A stretch of DNA of 10,070 nt from Gammaproteobacteria bacterium (GCA_027001815.1 JALTLT010000419.1:1-10070); one strand, 5' to 3'. Shown: positions 1 through 8,416, numbered from the stretch's first letter. The notes: generated from the sequence alone by a model not told the origin. Made by a program: numbers and translations.

Positions 1-125
1 GCGACAACGTGAAGATGACGGTGTCGCTGATTGCGCCGATTGCGATGGAAGAGGGGCTTCGCTTCGCGATCCGCGAGGGTGGCCGCACCGTCGGCGCCGG
101 CGTGGTCTCCAAGATCATCGAGTAA
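1..125 (+). CDS. tuf: Elongation factor Tu, C-terminal end (partial)
   Basis: This is the 3' end of an EF-Tu gene; the 5' part lies outside the window. Reading from base 3, 40 codons are visible, starting DNVKMTVSLIAPIAM, with GLRFAIREGGRTVGAGVV near the end and a TAA stop at 123-125. That block is the last beta-barrel (domain 3) of EF-Tu, the GTPase that delivers aminoacyl-tRNA to the ribosome in the cytoplasm. The arginine-rich GLRFAIREGGRTVGAG strand is a hallmark of the family. The copy next to tRNA-Trp and secE occupies the position of tufB in Escherichia coli and Pseudomonas; such genomes often carry a second, nearly identical tufA in the str operon, which cannot be checked here. Identification is certain; the tufA or tufB label is inferred from position. 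Confidence 0.97.
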   Translation, partial: DNVKMTVSLIAPIAMEEGLRFAIREGGRTVGAGVVSKIIE

Positions 126-151
126 GGATCGATTTCTCAGGAGCAGTATCC

Positions 152-227
152 AGGCCAGTAGCTCAATTGGCAGAGCGGCGGTCTCCAAAACCGCAGGTTG
201 GGGGTTCGATTCCCTCCTGGCCTGCCA
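152..227 (+). tRNA. trpT: tRNA-Trp (anticodon CCA)
   Basis: A complete 76-nt cloverleaf can be folded by hand. The acceptor stem AGGCCAG (152-158) pairs with CTGGCCT (217-223), followed by discriminator G224 and an encoded CCA tail at 225-227. The anticodon stem GCGGT/ACCGC (178-182/190-194) closes the loop CTCCAAA, with anticodon CCA at 185-187. The T arm GGGGG/CCCTC (200-204/212-216, one G-U) closes the loop TTCGATT. G as discriminator and CCA as anticodon are the tryptophan identity elements. It lies 26 nt after the tuf stop with no visible promoter between, so co-transcription with tuf and processing from that transcript is likely. A tRNA-Trp between tuf and secE is the arrangement I recall in Pseudomonas. 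Confidence 0.97.
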
Positions 228-287
228 TTTCGACAGGAGCAGCAGTCACGTTACCGGATGAGGGTCGATCCCTCGGATGCATGGTCG

Positions 288-325
288 CGCCTCGGGGCAC
301 CCGAGGCGTTGCCGTGCTTCTTTGT
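288..325 (+). terminator. Probable intrinsic terminator after tRNA-Trp
   Basis: CGCCTCGGG (288-296) and CCCGAGGCG (300-308) form a perfect 9-bp stem with a GCA triloop. The 3' flank (309-325) is rich in T but interrupted (TTGCCGTGCTTCTTTGT), so it is not a textbook U tract. A smaller 5-bp hairpin, GAGGG/CCCTC (260-264/270-274), lies just upstream. The position between tRNA-Trp and secE suits termination of the tuf-tRNA transcript, probably partial. Termination itself is inferred. Confidence 0.6.
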
Positions 326-360
326 CTTGGTTCCGGTGGCTGCATCGACAGCGGGCAACT

Positions 361-738
361 ATGAACGCAAAGAGCGAAGTTCAGGGCTCCAGGGGTGATA
401 CCGCCAAACTGGCGGCGGCGCTCCTGCTGCTCATCGGGGGGGCGGTCGCCTTCCACTATTACGAGGATCAGTCCCTCCTGCTGCGGGTGATCGGTCTGCT
501 CGCGGTGGTTGGCGTGGCGCTGGCCATCGGCCTGCAGACGGAACTCGGTCGCACCGCCACCCACTTCGTCAAGGATGCCCGCACCGAGGTGCGCAAGGTG
601 GTCTGGCCCACCTGGCCGGAGACCTGGCAGACCACCCTCGCCGTGGCCGGCATGGTGCTCGTCGTCGCCATCATCCTCTGGATCATGGACAGCATCCTGC
701 TCTACCTGGTCAAGCTCCTGATGGGACAGGGGGACTGA
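361..738 (+). CDS. secE: Preprotein translocase subunit SecE
   Basis: SecE is the small essential subunit that clamps SecY in the SecYEG protein-export channel of the inner membrane. The predicted protein has 125 residues, close to the 127 of Escherichia coli. Three hydrophobic segments are visible, near residues 16-33, 41-59 and 91-118, as in enteric-type SecE; many other bacteria have only the last one. Between segments 2 and 3 lies the amphipathic stretch FVKDARTEVRKVVWPTWPET (69-88), whose EVRKVVWPT core is the family signature. The ATG at 361 was chosen because the protein then starts with the usual short polar tail. An in-frame ATG at 277 would add 28 arginine-rich residues translated through the hairpin region. 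No convincing Shine-Dalgarno precedes 361 (only a GGG at about -10), which is slightly odd. The stop is 4 nt before nusG. Confidence 0.95.
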   Translation: MNAKSEVQGSRGDTAKLAAALLLLIGGAVAFHYYEDQSLLLRVIGLLAVVGVALAIGLQTELGRTATHFVKDARTEVRKVVWPTWPETWQTTLAVAGMVLVVAIILWIMDSILLYLVKLLMGQGD

Positions 739-742
739 GGCG

Positions 743-1279
743 ATGGGTGACAAGCGCTGGTATGTGGTGCACGCCTATTCCGGGTTCGAGAAGCAGGTGA
801 AGCGCCATCTTGAGGATCGCATCAACCGTTTCGGTATGCAGGAGAAGTTCGGTGACATCCTGGTCCCTACCGAGGAGGTGGTGGAGATGAAGGGTGGCCG
901 GCAACGCCGTTCCGAGCGCAAGTTCTTTCCGGGTTACGTGTTGGTGCACATGGAGATGGACGACGACACCTGGCACCTGGTCAAGGAGACGCCGAAGGTG
1001 CTCGGCTTCATCGGTGGCACCAGCGACCGGCCCGCCCCCATCACCGACAAGGAGGCGGAGCAGATCCTGCAGCGGGTCCAGGAGGGCACGGAGAAGCCGC
1101 GTCCCAAGGTGCTCTTCGAGCCGGGCGAGGCGGTGCGGGTTATCGACGGACCCTTCAACGACTTCAACGGGGTCGTCGAGGAGGTCAACTACGAGAAGAA
1201 CCGGCTGCGTGTCAACGTCTACATCTTCGGCCGTACCACGCCGGTGGAGCTGGAGTTCAGCCAGGTGGAGAAGGTCTGA
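743..1279 (+). CDS. nusG: Transcription termination/antitermination factor NusG
   Basis: NusG binds the RNA polymerase clamp, suppresses pausing, helps Rho terminate, and links polymerase to ribosomal protein S10. The 178-residue protein (181 in Escherichia coli) is collinear with the enteric protein. The N-terminal NGN domain runs from about residue 5 to 115, with KRWYVVHAYSGFE (4-16), VPTEEVVE (41-48), the RKFFPGYVLVHM strand (59-70) and GFIGGTSDRPAPI (88-100). The KOW domain runs from about 125 to 178, with FEPGEAVRVIDGPF and the ending FGRTTPVELEFSQVEKV. F162 corresponds to Escherichia coli F165, the residue contacting S10 and Rho. The gene starts 4 nt after the secE stop, with an AGGGGG purine run at about 727-732 plus GAGG overlapping that stop, so it is very likely translated from the same mRNA as secE. 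No insertion (domain II) is present. Confidence 0.98.
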   Translation: MGDKRWYVVHAYSGFEKQVKRHLEDRINRFGMQEKFGDILVPTEEVVEMKGGRQRRSERKFFPGYVLVHMEMDDDTWHLVKETPKVLGFIGGTSDRPAPITDKEAEQILQRVQEGTEKPRPKVLFEPGEAVRVIDGPFNDFNGVVEEVNYEKNRLRVNVYIFGRTTPVELEFSQVEKV

Positions 1280-1329
1280 GGGTGGTCCGCCCGCCTGCAA
1301 AGGCCGGGAGAAGTTTCCACGGTTTCGAT

Positions 1330-1361
1330 CCCCGCATCGGCCCATCGGTGCCGATGCGGGG
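1330..1361 (+). other. Strong hairpin downstream of nusG
   Basis: CCCCGCATCGG (1330-1340) and CCGATGCGGGG (1351-1361) form a perfect 11-bp stem; C1341-G1350 can add a twelfth pair, leaving an 8-nt loop. It starts 50 nt after the nusG stop. The 3' flank (CTGTCGGTCGCT) is not T-rich, so this is not a standard intrinsic terminator. It could protect the secE-nusG mRNA end, pause polymerase, or be part of the rplK leader. The pairing is plain; the role is not known. Confidence 0.55.
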
Positions 1362-1371
1362 CTGTCGGTCG

Positions 1372-1427
1372 CTCCGGCGGCCAGATCCGCCGGGGGAACC
1401 CTGTCGATAGAGGCGTTTCCCCCGGCG
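1372..1427 (+). promoter_or_regulatory. Two mutually exclusive hairpins in the nusG-rplK gap
   Basis: CCGGCGG (1374-1380) pairs perfectly with CCGCCGG (1387-1393) around a 6-nt loop, extendable to 1372/1395. The 3' arm of this hairpin is also the 5' arm of another: bases 1388-1398 pair without mismatch with 1417-1427 (GGGGGAA with TTCCCCC plus four more GC pairs), giving an 11-bp stem with an 18-nt loop. Both cannot form together. Whether this is a switch or simply a by-product of GC-rich sequence is undetermined. No U tract follows either one. Confidence 0.4.
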
Positions 1428-1447
1428 CAGGGAAGAATTGCCGAGAT

Positions 1448-1478
1448 CGGGGGCGCAAGATGGCGTTTTGCGCCCCCG
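1448..1478 (+). other. GC-rich hairpin upstream of rplK
   Basis: Bases 1448-1458 (C, five G, then CGCAA) pair with 1468-1478 (TTGCG, five C, then G), giving 11 bp around a 9-nt loop. The next bases are GGTTGAAGGAGG, so a U tract does not follow directly; a TTTTT run lies 25 nt further on. It sits immediately before the first candidate L1 site. It may be a structural arm of the rplK leader, or a terminator for secE-nusG that works poorly. Confidence 0.45.
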
Positions 1479-1515
1479 GGTTGAAGGAGGCCTTGGAAGG
1501 GCTTTTTCAACAACC
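1479..1515 (+). promoter_or_regulatory. Candidate ribosomal protein L1 binding site, upstream copy
   Basis: GTTGAA (1480-1485) pairs with TTCAAC (1506-1511). An inner GCC/GGC stem (1490-1492/1500-1502) is separated from it by an internal loop, GGAG facing TTT. The 5' strand TTGAAGGAGGCC resembles, as I recall them, the L1 target in 23S rRNA helix 76-77 and in methanococcal L1 mRNA, where TGAAGGAGGC occurs beside the asymmetric loop. L1 is encoded two genes later and classically represses the rplK-rplA mRNA by binding its leader. The 3' side of the loop is unlike the archaeal site, so this is only a candidate. Confidence 0.35.
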
Positions 1516-1559
1516 TGTTCAGTTGAGGTGCCCTGTCGGGTACCGCACACAACCGAGAC

Positions 1560-1584
1560 GGGGAGCCGCGAGGCGCTTGGACCC
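1560..1584 (+). promoter_or_regulatory. Candidate L1 autoregulatory hairpin just upstream of rplK
   Basis: GGGG (1560-1563), a bulged A, then GCC (1565-1567), a GCGA GNRA tetraloop, GGC (1572-1574), a 7-nt asymmetric loop GCTTGGA and CCC (1582-1584) form a small two-stem element ending 3 nt before the rplK Shine-Dalgarno. GGAGCCG also occurs in the L1-binding arm of Escherichia coli 23S rRNA as I remember it. In Escherichia coli, L1 represses translation from a leader site near the rplK start. Position and shape fit that role, but I cannot align it to a verified site, and the candidate at 1479-1515 competes for the same assignment. Confidence 0.45.
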
Positions 1585-1597
1585 GCAGGAGTGAGAG

Positions 1598-2032
1598 ATG
1601 GCGAAGAAAGTCGAGGCATACATCAAGTTGCAGGTGCCGGCCGGCCAGGCCAACCCGAGCCCTCCCGTGGGCCCGGCGCTGGGCCAGCACGGTGTCAACA
1701 TCATGGAGTTCTGCAAGGCGTTCAACGCCCAGACCCAGGGTCTGGAGCAGGGGATGCCGGTACCGGTGGTGATCACGGTCTACAACGATCGCAGCTTCAC
1801 CTTCATCATGAAGACCCCGCCGGCCTCCATTCTGCTGAAGAAGGCCGCCGGCATCGGCAAGGGCTCCAGCAACCCCAACACCCAGAAGGTGGGCAAGGTG
1901 ACCCGCGCCCAGCTCGAGGAGATCGCGACCACCAAGAAGCCCGATCTCACCGCAGCCGACATGGATGCCGCCGTGCGTACCATCGCCGGCAGCGCCCGCA
2001 GCATGGGTATCGACGTGGAGGGGGTTGAATAA
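1598..2032 (+). CDS. rplK: Large-subunit ribosomal protein L11 (uL11)
   Basis: L11 binds 23S rRNA helices 43-44 at the GTPase-associated centre, where it helps EF-Tu and EF-G work and is needed for RelA activation; it is also part of the thiostrepton site. The protein has 144 residues (142 in Escherichia coli). The N-terminal domain (about 1-70) begins MAKKVEAYIKLQVPAGQANP and contains the proline pair P22-P23 in SPPVGPALGQHG. The C-terminal RNA-binding domain (about 75-140) includes GIGKGSSNPNTQKVGKVT (85-102) and the family signature around AADMDAAVRTIAGSARSMGI (119-138). AGGAG at 1587-1591, 6 nt before the ATG, fixes the start. The TAA stop shares its last A with the rplA ATG, so the two genes are translationally linked. 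The 318-nt leader upstream is probably where L1 feedback acts. Confidence 0.98.
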   Translation: MAKKVEAYIKLQVPAGQANPSPPVGPALGQHGVNIMEFCKAFNAQTQGLEQGMPVPVVITVYNDRSFTFIMKTPPASILLKKAAGIGKGSSNPNTQKVGKVTRAQLEEIATTKKPDLTAADMDAAVRTIAGSARSMGIDVEGVE

Positions 2033-2724
2033 TGGCCAAGCTTTCCAAGCGCATGAAGGCGATCCGTGAGAAGGTGGAGCCGGGCAAACTGTACGCCATC
2101 GACGAGGCCATCGAACTGCTCAAGGCCCTGCCGCGCGCCAGGTTCACCGAATCGGTCGACGTGGCGGTCAATCTCGGTGTCGATCCGCGGAAGTCGGACC
2201 AGGTGGTCCGCAGCTCGGTGGTACTGCCGCACGGCACCGGAAAGAGCGTTCGCGTGGCGGTCTTCGCCCAGGGTGATGCCGCCGAGGCGGCCAAGGCGGC
2301 CGGTGCCGACATCGTCGGCATGGAGGACCTCGCCGAGCGCGTCAAGGCGGGCGAGATGGACTTCGATGTGGTGATCGCCGCCCCCGACGCCATGCGGGTG
2401 GTGGGCCAGCTCGGCCAGATCCTCGGTCCGCGCGGCCTGATGCCCAACCCCAAGGTGGGTACCGTCACGCCCGATGTGGCCTCCGCGGTGAAGAACGCCA
2501 AGGCGGGCCAGGTGCGCTATCGCACTGACAAGGCCGGCATCATTCACGCCCGCATCGGCACCGTCGATTTCGACGGCCAGGCCCTCAGGGAGAATCTGGA
2601 GGCGCTGCTGGCGGACCTGCAGAAGATGAAGCCGGCCGCGGCCAAGGGTCAGTACATGAAGAAGGTGACCCTCTCCACCACCATGGGTCCCGGCCTGGCG
2701 GTGGACCCTGCCTCCGTCTCCTGA
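2032..2724 (+). CDS. rplA: Large-subunit ribosomal protein L1 (uL1)
   Basis: L1 forms the mobile stalk by the E site that guides deacylated tRNA out of the ribosome, and in many bacteria it represses its own operon by binding the rplK leader. The 230-residue product has the normal family length (234 in Escherichia coli). Domain I comes from both ends: MAKLSKRMKAIREKVEPGKL at the start, FTESVDVAVNLGVDPRKSDQ (38-57) in the RNA-binding face, and LSTTMGPGLAVD (214-225) at the end. Domain II is the insert of about 70-160. The signature LGPRGLMPNPKVGTVTPDV lies at 131-149. The ATG overlaps the rplK stop (TAATG), with GGAGGGGG at 2017-2024 giving a strong Shine-Dalgarno. The overlap favours near-equal synthesis of L11 and L1 by coupling, as known for the enteric pair. 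No TTA, CTA or TCA codons occur, matching rpoB and rpoC. Confidence 0.98.
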   Translation: MAKLSKRMKAIREKVEPGKLYAIDEAIELLKALPRARFTESVDVAVNLGVDPRKSDQVVRSSVVLPHGTGKSVRVAVFAQGDAAEAAKAAGADIVGMEDLAERVKAGEMDFDVVIAAPDAMRVVGQLGQILGPRGLMPNPKVGTVTPDVASAVKNAKAGQVRYRTDKAGIIHARIGTVDFDGQALRENLEALLADLQKMKPAAAKGQYMKKVTLSTTMGPGLAVDPASVS

Positions 2725-2732
2725 GGCGGGGG

Positions 2733-2803
2733 GAAGGGGAGACCCCTTCGCTCGAGTCACAGGGGCGGAACCGCCCCTCCCGTTCCCTGCCTGGCAGGGG
2801 ACG
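2733..2803 (+). other. Three tandem hairpins after rplA
   Basis: Three short stems follow within 80 nt of the rplA stop: GAAGGGG/CCCCTTC (2733-2739/2743-2749, AGA loop), AGGGGCG/CGCCCCT (2761-2767/2772-2778, GAAC loop) and CGTTCCCTGC/GCAGGGGACG (2781-2790/2794-2803, CTG loop, one G-U). None has a downstream T run. They separate the rplKA part from the L10 leader and could stabilise the rplKA mRNA 3' end, slow polymerase or mark a processed junction. No promoter with recognisable -35 and -10 boxes was found between them and rplJ. Confidence 0.5.
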
Positions 2804-2826
2804 AACGAAGAGATCTTTGGGCTGCA

Positions 2827-2852
2827 CCCCCCACGGCTTCGATGGTGGGGGG
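2827..2852 (+). other. C6/G6 hairpin at the 5' edge of the L10 leader
   Basis: CCCCCCAC (2827-2834) pairs with GTGGGGGG (2845-2852) around a 10-nt loop, GGCTTCGATG. It lies directly before the GTCGTCAAAGAC segment of the L10 leader and may be a leader arm or a separate pause or terminator hairpin. No U tract follows. The pairing is clear; the function is not. Confidence 0.45.
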
Positions 2853-2856
2853 CGTG

Positions 2857-2969
2857 GTCGTCAAAGACCGCAGGTCCGGAGCGATCCGGGTAAACGGTTG
2901 CGGGGTCCTGCTGCCGGCGCCGGCAAGCCCGGCGCCCGGAAGGCTCTCCGCCCGGCCTGCGCAGACGGC
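2857..2969 (+). promoter_or_regulatory. L10 leader: autoregulatory site for L10-(L7/L12) upstream of rplJ
   Basis: The conserved halves of the L10 leader family are recognisable. The 5' half GTCGTCAAAGACCGCAGG (2857-2874) pairs with the 3' half CCTGCGCAGACGGC (2956-2969): CGCAGG (2869-2874) with CCTGCG (2956-2961), and GTCGTC (2857-2862) with GACGGC (2964-2969). Between the two stems lies an asymmetric loop, AAAGAC facing CA, a plausible kink-turn. Next comes the hairpin CCGGA-GCGA-TCCGG (2876-2889) with a GNRA tetraloop, followed by GTAAAC. From memory, Escherichia coli has the same order: AAGACCGCAGG, a GCAA-capped hairpin with TTAAT, then CCTGCGTAGACGG. The element copies the 23S rRNA site for L10, so excess L10-L12 complex represses rplJL. 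The span between hairpin and closing strand (2896-2955) is longer than in Escherichia coli and carries another arm (2916-2936). Confidence 0.85.
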
Positions 2970-3015
2970 ACAGCCCCCGGAAACAGTCCTGGGTGGCCTG
3001 CCGTTCTACTGGGTG

Positions 3016-3045
3016 CCTCCTAGCGCCGCCGCGCGGCCGGGGAGG
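3016..3045 (+). other. Hairpin between the L10 leader and the rplJ start
   Basis: CCTCC (3016-3020) pairs with GGAGG (3041-3045), and GCCGC with GCGGC (3025-3029/3033-3037) inside it. It hides an internal GGAGG that is not the rplJ Shine-Dalgarno, since it lies about 30 nt before the ATG. It may keep ribosomes off this decoy or form part of the translational control region. This is inferred only from base pairing. Confidence 0.35.
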
Positions 3046-3075
3046 TTGGTTGGGCTGCTTCCAGAAGGAACGATT

Positions 3076-3603
3076 ATGAGTCTGACGCTGGAACAGAAAA
3101 AGGCCGTCGTGGCCGAGGTCGCGGAGGTCGCCTCCAAGGCCTGGTCGGCGGTGGCGGCCGAGTATCGCGGCCTGACGGTAGAGGAGATGACCGAACTGCG
3201 GGTGAAGGCCCGTGGCGAGGGCGTCTATCTGCGGGTGATCAAGAATACCTTGGCGAAACGCGCCGTGCAGGGCACCGAATTCGAGTGCATCCAGGAAGGG
3301 CTGGTGGGACCGCTCCTGCTCGCCTTCTCCCTGGAAGACCCGGGTGCCGCGGCACGGGTGATCAAGGAGTTCGCCAAGGAACACGAGAAGCTGGTGGTGC
3401 GCATGGTCGCCGTCGGCGGGCAGATGCTGCCCGCCAGCGAGATCGAGCGTCTGGCCAGCCTGCCGACCCGCGATCAGGCCCTGAGCATGCTCATGGCCGT
3501 GATGAAGGCACCTCTGGACAAGTTCGCCCGGACCCTCAACGAGGCCCCGGGCAAGCTGGTCCGCACCGTCGCCGCCATACGAGATCAGAAGGAAGCCGCA
3601 TAA
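3076..3603 (+). CDS. rplJ: Large-subunit ribosomal protein L10 (uL10)
   Basis: L10 is the base of the ribosomal stalk: its N-terminal domain binds 23S rRNA near L11 and its C-terminal helix carries L7/L12 dimers. As the L10-L12 complex it also represses its own mRNA. The 175-residue product (165 in Escherichia coli) starts MSLTLEQKKAVVAEVAEVAS, with YRGLTVEEMTELR (30-42), the VIKNTLAKRAV segment (54-64) and GPLLLAF (78-84) of the rRNA-binding domain. The region from about 130 to 172 is the long helix for L12 dimers. The reading frame is open upstream through the leader, but the ATG at 3076 is supported by AGAAGGA at 3063-3069, 6 nt away, and by the family N-terminus. The stop precedes rplL by 57 nt, which contain a small CGCCC/GGGCG hairpin (3604-3617). 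Confidence 0.97.
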   Translation: MSLTLEQKKAVVAEVAEVASKAWSAVAAEYRGLTVEEMTELRVKARGEGVYLRVIKNTLAKRAVQGTEFECIQEGLVGPLLLAFSLEDPGAAARVIKEFAKEHEKLVVRMVAVGGQMLPASEIERLASLPTRDQALSMLMAVMKAPLDKFARTLNEAPGKLVRTVAAIRDQKEAA

Positions 3604-3660
3604 CGCCCCGCCGGGCGCTGTGTGGTTCTGTCAAAGACTATTCACGAGGAGCTATTTACC

Positions 3661-4044
3661 ATGGCTGTTTCCAAAGACGAGATCCTGGATGCCATCGCCA
3701 ACATGACCGTGATGGAGGTCGTCGACCTCATCGAGGCGATGGAAGAGAAGTTTGGTGTGACCGCCGCTGCGGCTGTGGCCGCCGTCCCGGCTGCCGGTGC
3801 TGCCGGTGGCGAGGCCGGTGGCGCCGAGGAGAAGACCGAGTTCGACGTGGTCCTCACCGGCTTCGGCGACAACAAGGTTGCCGTCATCAAGGCGGTTCGC
3901 GCCATCACCGGCGCCGGTCTCAAGGAGGCCAAGGAGATGGTGGAAAGCACGCCCTCCACCCTCAAGGAAGGCATCTCCAAGGACGAGGCCGAGGAGATCA
4001 AGAAGCAGCTCGAAGAAGCCGGCGCAAGCGTCGAGGTCAAGTAA
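3661..4044 (+). CDS. rplL: Large-subunit ribosomal protein L7/L12 (bL12)
   Basis: L7/L12 is the multi-copy stalk protein that recruits and stimulates translation GTPases. The 127-residue product (121 in Escherichia coli) has three parts: an N-terminal dimerisation and L10-binding domain (1-33, with DEILDAIANMTVMEVVDLIE), an Ala/Gly/Pro hinge (about 34-57), and a globular C-terminal domain (58-127) with EKTEFDVVLTGFG, KVAVIKAVR (72-80), GLKEAKEMVE (86-95) and the ending GASVEVK. The hinge is a few residues longer than the enteric one. AGGAG at 3647-3651, 9 nt before the ATG, supports the start; an in-frame ATG at 3622 has no such support. Several L12 copies are needed per ribosome, and the strong ribosome site and the terminator after the gene fit higher output than rpoB. 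Confidence 0.98.
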   Translation: MAVSKDEILDAIANMTVMEVVDLIEAMEEKFGVTAAAAVAAVPAAGAAGGEAGGAEEKTEFDVVLTGFGDNKVAVIKAVRAITGAGLKEAKEMVESTPSTLKEGISKDEAEEIKKQLEEAGASVEVK

Positions 4045-4083
4045 CCGTCGTCGCGTTGCCTGAGAAGCTGCTTCGGCCTGTTG

Positions 4084-4126
4084 ACAGGACGGCTGGTGGC
4101 GCAATGCGCCACCGGCCTTTTCCTGT
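4084..4126 (+). terminator. Intrinsic terminator/attenuator between rplL and rpoB
   Basis: Bases 4091-4102 pair with 4106-4117 in a 12-bp stem (GGCTGGTGGCGC with GCGCCACCGGCC, one G-U) around an AAT triloop, followed at once by TTTTCCTGTTTCT. This is the best intrinsic terminator in the window. ACAGGA (4084-4089) can also pair with TCCTGT (4121-4126), lengthening the stem across the U tract. In Escherichia coli a partial terminator at the same place lets only a fraction of polymerases into rpoBC, and the same role is inferred here because rpoB has no other obvious promoter. Confidence 0.88.
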
Positions 4127-4132
4127 TTCTGT

Positions 4133-4192
4133 GTTCCGGGGGCAGTCGGCGAGATGAACCGGCGCCGACGGCGGCATCACTGCCACCGGAAC
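4133..4192 (+). promoter_or_regulatory. Long stem-loop upstream of rpoB, possible RNase III site
   Basis: GTTCCGGGGGCAGT (4133-4146) pairs with ACTGCCACCGGAAC (4179-4192): 13 of 14 positions pair, with a single G-A mismatch (4140/4185). Inside the 32-nt loop, CGGCG (4147-4151) can pair with CGCCG (4163-4167). It follows the attenuator by 6 nt and ends 33 nt before the rpoB ATG. In Escherichia coli an RNase III cut in the rplL-rpoB gap separates ribosomal-protein and polymerase mRNAs. A long, almost perfect helix here fits that role, but cleavage is inferred and there is no sequence consensus to test. Confidence 0.55.
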
Positions 4193-4225
4193 CTTGTCAC
4201 ATGGTAATACTGAGGTGCTCTGCCA

Positions 4226-8371
<4,146 letters not shown>

Positions 8372-8416
8372 ACCTGCGGTACCAAGGGCAGGTCGGCGCG
8401 ACTTCGTCGCGCCGGC
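8372..8416 (+). other. Two hairpins in the rpoB-rpoC spacer
   Basis: ACCTGC (8372-8377) pairs with GCAGGT (8388-8393), directly after the rpoB stop. GGCGCGAC (8395-8402) pairs with GTCGCGCC (8406-8413) around a TTC triloop, extendable outward by C8394-G8414. No T run follows, so termination is unlikely. The second stem ends 11 nt before the rpoC Shine-Dalgarno and may insulate its initiation from rpoB translation. Function is not known. Confidence 0.45.

Noticed and set aside
277..360. Upstream ATG for SecE at 277
   Set aside because: It adds 28 Arg-rich residues encoded by the terminator-like hairpin region, and the resulting length departs from that of the family.
163..753. Minus-strand 196-codon frame over tRNA-Trp and secE
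   Set aside because: It overlaps a tRNA and a well-identified gene and has no recognisable domain.
1438..2028. Plus-strand 196-codon frame overlapping rplK
   Set aside because: It is an alternative-frame shadow of rplK, with Gly/Arg/His-rich composition and no family similarity.
2842..3075. Upstream in-frame extension of L10 from an ATG at 2842
   Set aside because: The added residues are translated from the L10 leader RNA and match no L10 N-terminus; the ATG at 3076 has a proper ribosome site.
1780..3384. Minus-strand frame of 534 codons across rplK, rplA and rplJ
   Set aside because: Codon-aligned with rplA and rplJ and running through the L10 leader; no protein family resemblance.
4194..4211. 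TTGTCA and TGGTAATACT as a promoter for rpoB
   Set aside because: The two boxes are adjacent instead of about 17 nt apart, and neither has a partner at the right distance. As an extended -10 it matches only partly and would leave a very short leader.
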